Shown here: piece after piece, positions 53,261 through 64,000 of the stretch | How positions within the stretch are numbered: position 1 is the stretch's first letter | Layout: every line of letters starts with the position of its first letter | Assembly (NCBI GenBank): GCA_017591395.1 | Contig: WEDG01004629.1 | Location: 186,001-250,000, forward strand | Direction: 5' to 3' | Origin: Schistocephalus solidus | Taxonomy: Eukaryota; Platyhelminthes; Cestoda; Diphyllobothriidea; Diphyllobothriidae | DNA length: 64,000 nucleotides | Notes under the pieces: generated by a model | Told to the model about the DNA's origin: nothing | The model's input: only the letters and a program-made list of their open reading frames with translations | Databases searched by the model: none | Translations under genes and position numbers: made by a program

Positions 53261-55564
53261 GTACGCAGCCTGAATGACGGGTGCCAAGCCCTCATCCGAC
53301 ACCTGTCATGGTCCAATGCGTTGCCCCATGTGAACCGTTGTAGGACAGTTACTACGAGGTGAAACAGTAGAGAAGCAGGTGTTCGCCTTCGGCGGATATT
53401 CCCCTGCAAACGCTAACTGCACTGGGGTCCTGTTTTTTTGGATTCGAAGGCCTCTCTGCATTCGCCCTCATGTTTAGCTTATTCCGAACCATCGCTTAAC
53501 TGTTTACCTGAAAAAAAATGTCCGGTACCAAATTTAATTTAGACGACCTACACAAGATGTTATTGTTTCTCCAGAAATTGGGCTACAGTTTGAGATTGAA
53601 TTTTCATGCACTCAGTACAGCAACTAAATCAGGGCGAACCTGGTGGTGCCACTACTGTCACTGTTGTTGCTACGGGGAGTTTGACAAATCGACCTTATAC
53701 TACTGCTTATCCGCTGAGAATTTGCGAAGTTTGCGTCATCGTAAGAGGATGCGATCGCTGGAACAAGAAGTTTATTGGCCTCGAAACCAGCACCAGAGAC
53801 CGTCATAGATAAGGACGCTGGAGGCGGAAGGAGTGCAGTATTTATAGAACGCAGATTGTTGTCACCGCCTGAACACTATACTTAGTAGATTCCATGGGCA
53901 TCGCTGAGGTTGGTTCGTCTGCATTGGAGTCTTTAATTACTGTAATTTCATCCCAGCTATTTGTGTAGCTGTAACTGGGACTGTGTTTGTCGTACCCTCT
54001 CCGCTTGGCTACTCGCTCGGCCCAGACAAATGCTCAGCGCAGCATATGGCGGTGGGAGGTCATTGCGCTTTTTAATTGACTGCGGGCCTGAGACAAGCTG
54101 CTCGCAGATCCAGCTCTCACGGTTATCACCTTTCACGATAGCTTTGACCCAACCAGGCTTGAAGACCTGCCGGGTCCCGTTGAATGAGCCACGATCTGAG
54201 AGCTAGTTATGCCTCATTACTGCTGCTATGTGTTCAGCCACTCGCATCTCCTTGTCTATCAGACGTAGATGCTTTGTTTGCAAATGCACCAAATCCGATA
54301 AAAATTTCCTTCACTTCGATCGGTGACTCGGTCACGGCCCGGAGACTGGTAGAATTGGGCTAAAATATTCATATCAGCTTCCGAGTGGATCCTGAAAACG
54401 CTTTCCCGAATACTTCACCCCAATTCTAAGCATAACCCCTGACAAAATCAAAGACCATGTTACAATATTACAGGCCTCGTTAAGAAGCAGAGCTTCGTCA
54501 CCAAAATGCGGCTCCCACTATCTCCGTTAAAAGTACAAACAAAAGAGTCATTGAAGTAATTTGTTCAGATGTTATCCTGTTAGTTTCGGCAGAGTTCCTA
54601 TTTCATCATCTCGACCGAAACCAGTCAACTTTAAAGCTCCGTAAGATGTATAGCTGCATTTATTCTGTTCCGTTCAGCATTTCAACTTTCTTTGTGCAAT
54701 TAATCGCCTAGTGTTCACGTCATAAAGCCATAGGCCTCAGCGCATTTGGTAGGGTGAAATTCGTTTTGCCAGAAATTTCAACGCAGACAGTCGCTGGTGA
54801 GTCAGAACTGTGTATGGCTGGGATTTTTTACTTGCGTGATTAACACCTCCCAATTTCTTTGACAGTTCGAGAAAAAATAGCCTACCCAACAGCAAATACG
54901 GACTTAAAACTCGTTGTGCTGGGCTGAGCCTGCTAGTAAACCTCACTTTACGCACAAGAGGTCATAATACCCAAGACCTGTTACAAAAACAATGATAAAA
55001 CTGCATTGTTCACTGGAATTGACACTGTCTACTGCTTTCAAGGCTCTGCTAACGAAGCAATCTGCTGTGTAAAATTTTGATTTAGACAAGTTGAATACAA
55101 GAAAATAGCAGTATCTATGTGATGATATCTGGCTATTCTATCCTTGGGAATGGAACCTGGAGAACCTATTGGCAAAACGTATTTCAACGCTAAATTATAC
55201 GCTGACATGTTCTCAGGTGATGAGGGGTAGGCGGTCAGAAAACCAGCCTAAAAAATAAAGAACAGAGCACTGACCAAATGGCAGCGCCCCTAAGCGTCTG
55301 GTGCGTAAAATTCGCCTCGCAACCAGTGTGTATTTGTTTGGATGTGCCCCCTAAAGGACCGCGTGGTAGATGCGCTAGGCCAGCACGGGGTACAATCAGG
55401 ATACGGCAGGCGTTATTCCTATTTGGGATGTAGTCCCATAACAAATGCCTAACATGAGGGGTGCGCGTTCCCAGCATGGGCACACGTAGGTGCCAGCTCA
55501 TGTCGCACCACCCACTGTTGCTATTTACGGCTATGGTGGGATATGATTCACCGGCACCCGACCA
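53261..55564. other. No gene recognised
   Basis: About 2.3 kb. Overlapping open frames around 53518-53812 (96, 68 and 60 codons) have no motif I can assign. No repeat partner was found. Confidence 0.3.
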
Positions 55565-55753
55565 CGCCTCCGGTCTTCTTGACTATGTCTTGACACTGGG
55601 CACTGGCGGGTAAGGGAAGAGAGAGTGCAGTAGATGCAGTGCATGGCTACGATCACTTAAAACAAATTTGCGTACAAGTCACCGTCCCTGCACCGCCCTT
55701 CTGTGGAGCATAGGATGGACATCCTCGAACTACGACGGTCGAACTGCTGGATG
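55565..55753 (+). repeat. Solitary RTE 3' end
   Basis: CTCCGGTCTTCTTGACTATG, AGAGAGTGCAGTAGATGCAG, AAGTCACCGTCCCTGCACC and CGAACTACGACGGTCGAAC reproduce the terminal ~185 bp of the RTE with little divergence. Confidence 0.8.
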
Positions 55754-58073
55754 AAGTAAAACTTAACATCCTTGGTTGATGCAGTAGAGTAGAGATATAT
55801 CAGGAACGCCTAAGTCACGGCGCTGTTAACAATAGAGCTTGAACAACTACAGTATTGTCGGTTGAAGGGATTGGGGGCATGGAATTCAGCTTGAGCGCCA
55901 CTCAGCAAGTAATGAACTGTGATTATGTAGCCGCTAGTTCTAAAGATTGTCAGCGCTGCCGCTTAGCCATGCCGCCCTATGTCCGCCTAACACGTGTGAC
56001 AAACGCGCGTGCGCGCTTGCCTCAACCTCACGGCTTCCGATGTCGTGAGGTCAATCGATATTTCTCTCTTCATCGGCCGCACACAGTTCGCGCCGGGGGC
56101 AAACCACCTAAAGGGCTGACACAGCTGAGGACGTCACTTGTCTGGTGATGCCGCTAGCGGTACTGCCTGTGCTCTCTCCGTCTCACTGAAAGCTTCCCTG
56201 CCTTCTAATTTGGGCGTCTTCTGGTTGTCGAGTGTCCTTCCTTGACGGTCACACCACCTGCCCTGAAAACCGGCAAGGATGGCCCGACCAAAAAAAAACA
56301 GCTGCAGTCAAGAAAAGTTCGGCAAAAATTGGTACAACACATGGTCCTAGTTCGATCATCCCCGGGCTTTTTGGTTGTCACAGAAATAAATTTGGAAACT
56401 TGGGGTAAATTCTGCGGTTCTGTCGTAGATGGATCCAACAGGCATAACTCCTGTTCATTTGTTTGCTTCCAATTCACTGTCTGCTGGGTGGTCAGTGAAG
56501 AAAACCGACTTTTTGCCGGCATATTTCAGAGCGAAGCCATAACAATTATACCCTTGTATATTCCTAGGCAAATTGCGCTCAATCCAATTTTGCAGGAATC
56601 CAAAGTATTACAGGTTAACCGAAGCTCCGCTGATGCCACGCGGCAGTTGAATGGCGTAATTATTGTCCGTTTTTGCGGAGGAGCTTTCGGGAGCACGACC
56701 CTACCAGCACACTCCTTTCTGGGACTCATATCGATTTGACCCAGTGCGCTGTTTTCACTTCGGAAGTTTGGGCTGCGCCTTAGGTGTAGGGAGAAGCATG
56801 TGGACAAGAGCGTCGGCGACGGGAATTTGGCTGTCCGCCGGTCGCTGCTGTGACCCCGGCCAACTTATGAGAGTCACGGTGCCTGGGGCACTGTCGCAGG
56901 GCTGCCAGTGGACTTAATCGGTACGCCGTCTCGTCTCTGGGATGACTCACTACGACATCTCGCCTTTTCCCAGACCACAAATGCGACACCTCGAGGATGG
57001 CATCTTCGCCTATCCGCCTAGGCTAACGTTCCCCCCCCCCCACCTCACCTTTGAGGTGGTCTCGGTTTGACGCGAGCTCCTTGCCTGCGTGCAGCCTGCA
57101 CAGGACAGAGAGCCGCATGACGTTGCAAATGACGGCAAAACTCTCCTCCTGGTGACACGACCTTAGCTCTGTAAACACAAGCCCTAACGTGCAAAGTGCG
57201 CACTTGGGGCCGACGGCGGAAGGGGAGGGGTATACTGGTGTCACCACCACGAGTACCCCCCCTCCCCTCGCCCCCCCCCGCCCCTCGTCGTGGCAAGAGG
57301 CATGGAAAGGGTTCGGCTTTCGACCATTTGGAGGAAAAGTAGTTTGAATGTCATGCTGCTAGAGGTTCCTTTTTTATGGAAAATTGTCACGTCATGGTCA
57401 CTCAATTGAGGAAGCCGTAATCTACTTGTTAATTTTCATTCAAACAGACTACCACAACCCGCGACGGAAAAACCGACTGTTGAAGAAATACGCGAGGATG
57501 CTGGCTAACCGTTTGTACTACTGGCCTGTTGGTAGGAATTTATCGCAGGATTCGCCCCCCACCCCGTCCACCCCGGAATAAAATCGGTATTCTGGATAAA
57601 ATAATTAATGTCTATGCAGATGCCGCCAAAAGGTCGTGCATTTTTAAAGGAGTGACCGGTTTTTTTATGTGCATAAGACTGGTCAGGCTCACTTGATCCT
57701 CTATTCGAGGCAAATATTGGCTCCGGATTAACTTCATTTTCACGCGCTTTACTTTCGTCCTCCAGTCACCTGCGTTCCTCATTGGCTTTTTTGACCGCCG
57801 GTTCCTTTACACCCATTCAAGGGGGTCGGTTTCCATATACTTCGTCCGTGGGATAGCTATTCGGTCTCACTTTAATTCCGCGGGTTCCACTTAGCGTATT
57901 TCTAGTTGGTAACTAGGTTAAAATTACAGCTATCTTCTCCGTTTGCTTTTCCAAGGTTTTCCTTGTTCATACTTCTGCCCTACCCATAAAGCCTGTTTTG
58001 CCATGATTCCCTAAGACATCTCGAATTGTGGAGGTCATGCTTCGTCCTCGAGAGCAATAACTTTTTGTTCCAT
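55754..58073. other. GC-richer unassigned block with a 165-codon open frame
   Basis: This block is more GC-rich than its neighbours, with C runs near 57030-57040 and 57250-57290. The longest open frame, plus 56242-56739 (165 codons), has a basic start (KDGPTKKKQLQSRKVRQKL) and a hydrophobic remainder. I recognise no domain and see no splice context. It could be chance or a decayed element. Overlapping minus frames are of similar quality. Confidence 0.25.
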
Positions 58074-58457
58074 AGAGAGAGAGAGAGAGCTACGCTTTAT
58101 TTGAAAGTATATTTACAAAATTTTCAGCAAAAAGTGTCCTCCGGTCACGGTGAATAAGGTTGGGCACGCAAACCACATAACACCGGAAGCTCATAAACGA
58201 ATGGTTGAAAACAGCAACTCTCGACATCATGATGACTCGTCCTTCAATGAGGCTCAAAATTTACATCAAAGTGGACTTCGTTCAAAATGGTGCAACTTTA
58301 GGGTGCTGTTGGCATCACTATTGTAGTTTGAATAAAAAAATAGGGTCAAAAATCGGTATATAATGGACAAAATAGGCTAACTGAGTTACATTTATGAAAA
58401 TTTACCATGCAAATGGAGAACAGAAAAAAATGGCGGCTCAAAGTCGAAAGCCCCCCC
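58074..58457 (+). repeat. Repeat X, copy 5 (full length)
   Basis: (GA)n at 58074-58090, then CGCTTTATTTGAAAGTATAT, ACAAAATTTTCAGCAAAAAG, CACATAACACCGGAAGCTCA, ATCGGTATATAATGGACAAA, GAACAGAAAAAAATGGCGGC and TCAAAGTCGAAAGCCC. I use this as the reference copy of the X family. Confidence 0.7.
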
Positions 58458-58689
58458 AGGTTTTCACTCTGACAAAAGCAAACTCAAGCTTGCCGAGAAT
58501 GAGAATGGGCTTCCGAAATTCGTGGAACATTTTTCATGATCATAATCGCCAGCACACTTGGCCTCACGATACTGCAGTCTGTGCAAATAAGATTATCGAA
58601 TACAACATGACAATATCGCATCCTTTGACCGAACGAGGTACAGGAACAAGGAAAATCGCAAAAGAACCCTTCACACACTGGTACTTACC

Positions 58690-59110
58690 TGGTGAGTGCG
58701 TGACAGTTTGACCGTCGTAAGCGACCAGGCACACCTGGTGCCTCGCGCATTGTGCATAGCCCCGGTGAATCGTGCATGACATAGTTCATAGTGAGGCTGA
58801 CTTGCGCAGCAGCTTACAGACTCTGTCTCTTTTTCACCGACCTAGTTTGGACAACTGGAGAATGTCTCGGGAACCGGAGGTGGGCGGGAGCGCAATAGCC
58901 GATAAGGATCCAAGGCCCGTCCACACCTGTTTCTTACCACCTGCTTCACACTTCGTGTACCAGGTGACTCATGATCCTTACTGTTCGTAAGTACCATAAA
59001 GGAAAATCTGCTAAGGAGACCTGGTTCACGGTCCCGAGAAGGACCTAGATATCTCTCACGTTAGCAACCTTCTAGGTCACGACGTCAAGGTCATTGTGAT
59101 AGCTTTATGA
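58690..59110 (-). repeat. Decayed RTE 3'UTR copy
   Basis: The plus strand contains, in the order of the R1 3'UTR, GACTTGCGCAGCAGCTTAC, GGAACCGGAGGTGGGCGGGA, GTACCATAAAGGAAAATCTG, GTTAGCAACCTTCTAGGTCA and CATTGTGATAGCTTTATGAG. Each matches the corresponding block at 33270-33615 with many changes. It is longer and older than the solitary 3' ends. Confidence 0.5.
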
Positions 59111-59967
<857 letters not shown>

Positions 59968-61608
59968 ATATTTTTCGGAGATGCACCAACATAGAATCTC
60001 GCGGTCTTCTAGCTGCAGTGTACGCAATTCGATTTTGTAAATAATGTCTACCACCACCACCGTCCTTATCCTCCCCGCAATTTCCACATGCTTCTTCTTA
60101 TTTCCTCTTTAGTTCCTTCACTACTTTTACGCGTGATGTTTTATTTGTCATTCCTACCCATCGAACTGTCACTCACCATATCATAGGAAGGCAAGGGTTG
60201 TCCTGGATCCTCCTCAACACCGTTTTTGATTATCCTACTTTTATCCCTCCACAGTTTGCTCTGACCCAGTAGTCTACACTATTCTGACGAGTTTACATGC
60301 CAGCATGGTTAAGACGCTGTCATTCCCTCTGTCGCTGCCTACCGCACTTTCCGATGCTGCAGAAGCGGAGACGCATAGATTGTTCGCAATTCCCTTCCAT
60401 ACAGAGGGAGGGGGGAGTTCACTGTCACTAAGCAAGTTGCAGACTCTGGCGGTCATTGCAGGCCACTAACCATGGACGCCAGTGTGGGGTGGAAAACACG
60501 ATACTGATCATATAAGGCTAATTTTTAATACCTCTTTTGTAAGACGGGTATAAGCTGATTCAAGGGGCTTTGCGGTGGCCGCTCCATGGGAATGCAACTC
60601 AAATCACTGGCGGAAAATACTATCACCCATCAGCCTCCTCCTCCTCGCCCCGTTTCTTCCTCATCTTTATCATAATCTTCTCATTATTCTTATTAGTCTG
60701 CTTCCCTTTCACCCTGGCAAGCTTATCCAACCAGAATACAACTGCGTCCATCCAGCAGTAGAGTATCTTTCCTTGCTGGCGGCTGAACAACCCTGGCTGA
60801 AGCCTACTAGCTCATTTGATCCAGCTCGGGTACACGCATTCGGATTTAGTGAATTCTGCGATGTACAACTTAAAACAGCGCCGATAGTATTGTAAGATTT
60901 AACCAGTCGGATCTACAAAGCAGTATGCCATCTTGACTTCTGTCAGATATATTGACCAATTGCGTGTGCAGCTAAGGGCGATCCTAAGACCGAGATATAG
61001 TATGAACACAGCAAACTGGTTCCTGCTCTGCGGGTTCATTGTAGCAGAGGCCGAATGACGCGGCTTTCTATTTCATCCTCTGTTTGCGGTTTCACCTTGC
61101 TAGAACCCCGTTTGTTTTAATTTTTATCCTCACGCCGGTGACCTTGTCCTGAATATGATTGGCTGTTGGTGGAATTTTTGAGATCAGCTGCTGTTTTTTT
61201 TTCATTTGATGTTCTGCTTTACGCTTATGAAAATGCTTTTCGCATACCATGTTTACCATTTGCTATTTTTGAACTAATCCACTTAGTCCACATCGTGGGA
61301 CTGTGAAATGTGTCCCTCTCATCTTTTGCTCTTATTCATAAAGATGTCATATCGAAGCCGAAAAGGCCATGCGGGCAGGTTATCAGGTGATGGCTATGTT
61401 AGAAAACGGCCTTGTGTCAGAAAAGACCTACAACATCAGGAGAAATGTCGAATTAGCTAGAAAATGCGACCTGAGGTTGGAATAACCCAAACTGTCGATG
61501 AACGACTACTGAACAGTCCGCCGAACAAGACGCCAACCACGTGAACCGTCTTCTCCTTGCCTATTCATACGAACTTGGATCATATGATAACCTTGTAGCG
61601 TCTGAAGA
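59968..61608. other. No gene recognised
   Basis: About 1.6 kb with short open frames without motifs (the longest is 106 codons at 60575-60895). Confidence 0.3.
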
Positions 61609-61631
61609 GTGTGTGTGTGTGTGTGTGTGTG
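61609..61631. repeat. (GT)n microsatellite just before RTE copy R3
   Basis: A perfect GT tract ends about 25 bp before the RTE 5' boundary. Confidence 0.9.
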
Positions 61632-62239
61632 CTCAGAGCAGTATAATCATAAGGGGGGTGTAGGGGTACTAGTTAGGGATAGCACCACACAGATAGCATT
61701 TGGTCGCTCCATTTGTCTCGTACAGGTGGTGAATGCTCCTTTGGCCGCCTCTAACTGGTACCCAACTCTCACCTGTGGTTCCTCGAAGTTGGGTTCTTCC
61801 CAGCGGCAACACCCCTGGCAACTGTCACGACCGGCGGGCTAAACCAAGTGAGGGTCTCCGGTGTTGTGTGTGCCTCCACACCCGGTATGTCTGACTCCCG
61901 AACTTCCCGCCTCCCCCAACTCAAAAAGTCCTACGGTGGGGGTGACAGCAACCCCGTAGGCGGCCCAGTCTAACTCGGGTCGTTCTCCCACTAAAACAAA
62001 TCCGTGACCCATAGTGGAGTTCGGCAGCCGTCTGGGATGTCCGAGCAGCCCTATTTAGGGACAGCACTGCTTGCCTCCTCGCGGAGAAAGGGGCTAGAAA
62101 AGGTGCCCTAAACAAACGATGGTTATCACGTCTTCTGCAGCCGGCCGCGGCTCGCAGATCGCAAATTACGCGGTCGTATAACTCAAACAAACAATACCCC
62201 CGTCCCAATCACCCTCGCCATACCCTCCAGGCTGCTCTT

Positions 62240-63065
62240 GTGAGTCCACTCACAATAGCAGCCTGGAGTGTTCGTTCCCTTTTAGACAGTCCTAGGAGCA
62301 ACCGACCGGAATGGAGGACGGTGCTAGTCGCTCGGGAACTGGCGCGCTACAAGGTGGACATTGCTGCTCTCAGCGAGACCCGATTCTCTGAGGAGGGTCA
62401 GCTGGAGGAGGTGGGTGCCGGCTACACCTTCTTCTGGAGCGACCGGTCAAAGGCAGAGCGACGGGACGCTGGTGTTGCCTTTGCCATCCGGAACGACACT
62501 GTGGGACGTTTGCCCAGTCTGCCGCAGGGTATTAATGATCGCCTGATGAGTCTTCGCCTGCCTCTTCGGGGAGACAAGTTCGCCACCATCATCAGTGCCT
62601 ACGCTCCCCCAATGACGAGCTCTGATGCGGTGAAGGACAAATTCTACGAGGACCTGCACGCCCTGCTGGTGACTGTACCGAAGGTGGACAAGATAATTGT
62701 CTTTGGTGACTTCAACGCCCGTGTCGGGACGGACCACGCTGCCTGGCAGGGAGTGCTGGGTCCCCATGGTCACGGTAGCTGTTACGATAACGGCCTCCTT
62801 CTTCTGCGCACGTGTGCGGAACACCGTCTCCTGATGACCAACACCTTCTTCCGCCTTCCGACGCGGGGGAAGGCCACGTGGATGCACCATCGGTCGCGGC
62901 GCTGGCATCTGCTGGACTATGTTCTCGTCCGGAGGCGAGATCGACAGGACGTGCTGGTAACCAAGGCGATCCGCGATGCCGATGGTTGGACAGATCACCG
63001 CCTCTTCATCTCTCAGATGAGGCTCCGACTGCAACCCCGACGAAGGCCCCAAGGTAAGAGGCCGC
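62240..63065 (+). pseudogene. RTE endonuclease, copy R3 (nearly intact)
   Basis: The frame is open from upstream of [20 protein letters not shown] through [73 protein letters not shown] and RPQGKRPPC, so the N-terminal strand lost in R2 is kept here. The frame starts without a clear ATG (GTG at 62240). A one-base deletion near 63069 (CATGTAGTAAA against CATGTAAGTTAAA in R2) then closes the frame before the linker. The catalytic Glu, GDFN and DH residues are all present. Confidence 0.85.
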
Positions 63066-63093
63066 CATGTAGTAAAATACTCTTTTATTAAAT

Positions 63094-63369
63094 TTGCCTG
63101 CTCACTGTTTTGATTTCAGCAACCAAATAACCGAGAATCTGGAGGACCTGCATGCTCCAGATGATAACGCTACCGAGGAGACACGATGGTGTCAACTGCG
63201 AAATGTCATCCAGTCCACCGCCCTTGAAGTCCTCGGACGCGCACGCCCTCAACACCAGGACTGGTTTGACGACAATGACGCCGACATCAGCAACTTATTC
63301 GCGGAGAAGAATGGACTACACAAAGCCTACATGGACCTTTGGACTGCTGCCACCAAAGCAGCCTTTTTT
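63094..63369 (+). pseudogene. RTE linker region (R3) up to the T-run frameshift
   Basis: The frame reads LPAHCFDFSNQITENLEDL, HQDWFDDNDADISNLFAEKN and WTAATKAAFF up to a six-T run (63364-63369). There it passes into another frame (RCRRLVQQRLREMQDAW) that is open into the RT. The T-run shift is the same as in R2. Confidence 0.75.
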
Positions 63370-64000
63370 CAGATGCCGGCGCCTTGTACAACAACGGCTG
63401 CGGGAGATGCAGGATGCCTGGATGATCCGAAAGGCTGAGGAAATCCAGGGGTATGCGGACCACAATGAAATGAAAAACTTTTTCAAAGCCATCAAGGCCA
63501 TCTACGGCCCGTGTATCAAGGGGTCCGCACCGCTGCTCAGCTCTGACGGCACAACACTGCTGACAGAGAAATCGCAAATTCTGAAGCGCTGGGCCGAGCA
63601 CTTCAGAAGTGTCCTTAATTGCTCATCAGCCATCTCCGATGCTGCCACTGACCGGCTCCCTCAAGTGGACACGAACAATGACCTGGATCTGCCGCCTTCC
63701 CTACCAGAAACCATCCGGGCCATGCAGCAGATTTCCAGCGGTAAAGCACCGGGATCCGACGCAATCCCACCGGAAGTCTACAAGCACGGTGGGCCCCGGC
63801 TGATGGCAGAACTTACAACACTCTTCCAGGAGATGTGGCGCCAAGGACAAGTTCCTCAGGATTTCAAAGACGCGACCATCGTCCATCTCTACAAACGGAA
63901 GGGGAACCGGCAACTCTGTGATAATCACAGAGGCATCTCGTTGCTCAACATCGCCGGGAAGATCTTCGCCCGTATCCTTCTCAATCGTCTTAACGGTCAC
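63366..64000 (+). pseudogene. RTE reverse transcriptase N-terminal part (R3), open to window edge
   Basis: After the T-run the frame is open through [76 protein letters not shown] and [20 protein letters not shown] to 64000. It lacks the extra G that disrupts R2 at about 37195. The catalytic motifs lie beyond the window. I call it a pseudogene because of the upstream frameshifts; if the T-run shift is programmed, only the deletion near 63069 would stand against coding. Confidence 0.75.

Larger units (their letters stand above)
61655..64000 (+). mobile_element. RTE-like LINE copy R3, full 5' end, runs off the window
   Basis: It starts at about 61655 with GGGGTGTAGGGGTACTAGTT, the same 5' boundary as R2 and R4. 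The 5'UTR, the endonuclease from about 62240, the linker and the RT up to NRLNGH at 64000 are colinear with R2 and very similar. The 3' part is outside the window. Three copies sharing one 5' boundary fix the 5' end of this family. Confidence 0.9.

Overview
The window looks like a repeat-dense piece of an animal nuclear genome, most probably a parasitic flatworm of the diphyllobothriidean tapeworm type. The sequence supports this through one intron-bearing animal gene (the first coding exon of a Shal/Kv4 potassium channel), a processed pseudogene of the CYRI/FAM49 family, no operons or bacterial features, and a mobile load of RTE-like and CR1/Jockey-like non-LTR retrotransposons, Penelope-like elements with GIY-YIG endonucleases, and tRNA-derived SINEs. 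The genus-level placement is inference from my recollection that very similar RTE proteins with C2H2 tails are abundant in Schistocephalus/Spirometra-type genomes; no database was searched.

Layout. 1-8.6 kb is AT-rich and nearly free of recognisable genes, with a SINE pair at 3.4-3.8 kb and an old inverted repeat pair at 4.2-6.0 kb. It probably belongs to the first intron of the Kv4 gene, whose exon 1 lies on the minus strand at 10526-11607. Just inside that intron are a TA-rich tandem repeat (8.6-9.1 kb) and two Penelope-like copies in inverted orientation (9145-10413). 13.1-18.5 kb is a minus-strand CR1/Jockey-like LINE broken by a nested insertion containing a plus-strand relative. 19.1-21.5 kb is a decayed 5'-truncated RTE, followed by an orphan LINE ORF1 (21.7-23.2 kb) and a lone RTE 5'UTR (23.6-24.1 kb). 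24.1-33 kb is low-information sequence with SINEs and two copies of a TIR element whose core is degenerate telomere-like repeat. 33.2-39.2 kb holds two RTE copies joined 5' to 5', the second fused at its 3' side to a SINE. 39-61 kb is mostly unassigned sequence with scattered RTE 3' ends, an unclassified ~385-bp family (X), a third TIR/telomere-like element, the CYRI pseudogene, two Penelope fragments and microsatellites. 61.7 kb to the end is another RTE copy running off the window.

The only feature I regard as a functional host gene is the Kv4 exon. Its T1 domain, zinc site, S1-S5 and voltage-sensing S4 are intact, and it ends at a splice donor inside the pore signature. Everything else coding-like is transposon or pseudogene. 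The most unusual structures are the TIR elements with a TTAGGG-like core, the inverted Penelope pair close to the Kv4 splice donor, the antisense reading frame shared by three RTE 5'UTRs, and the retrocopied CYRI gene.
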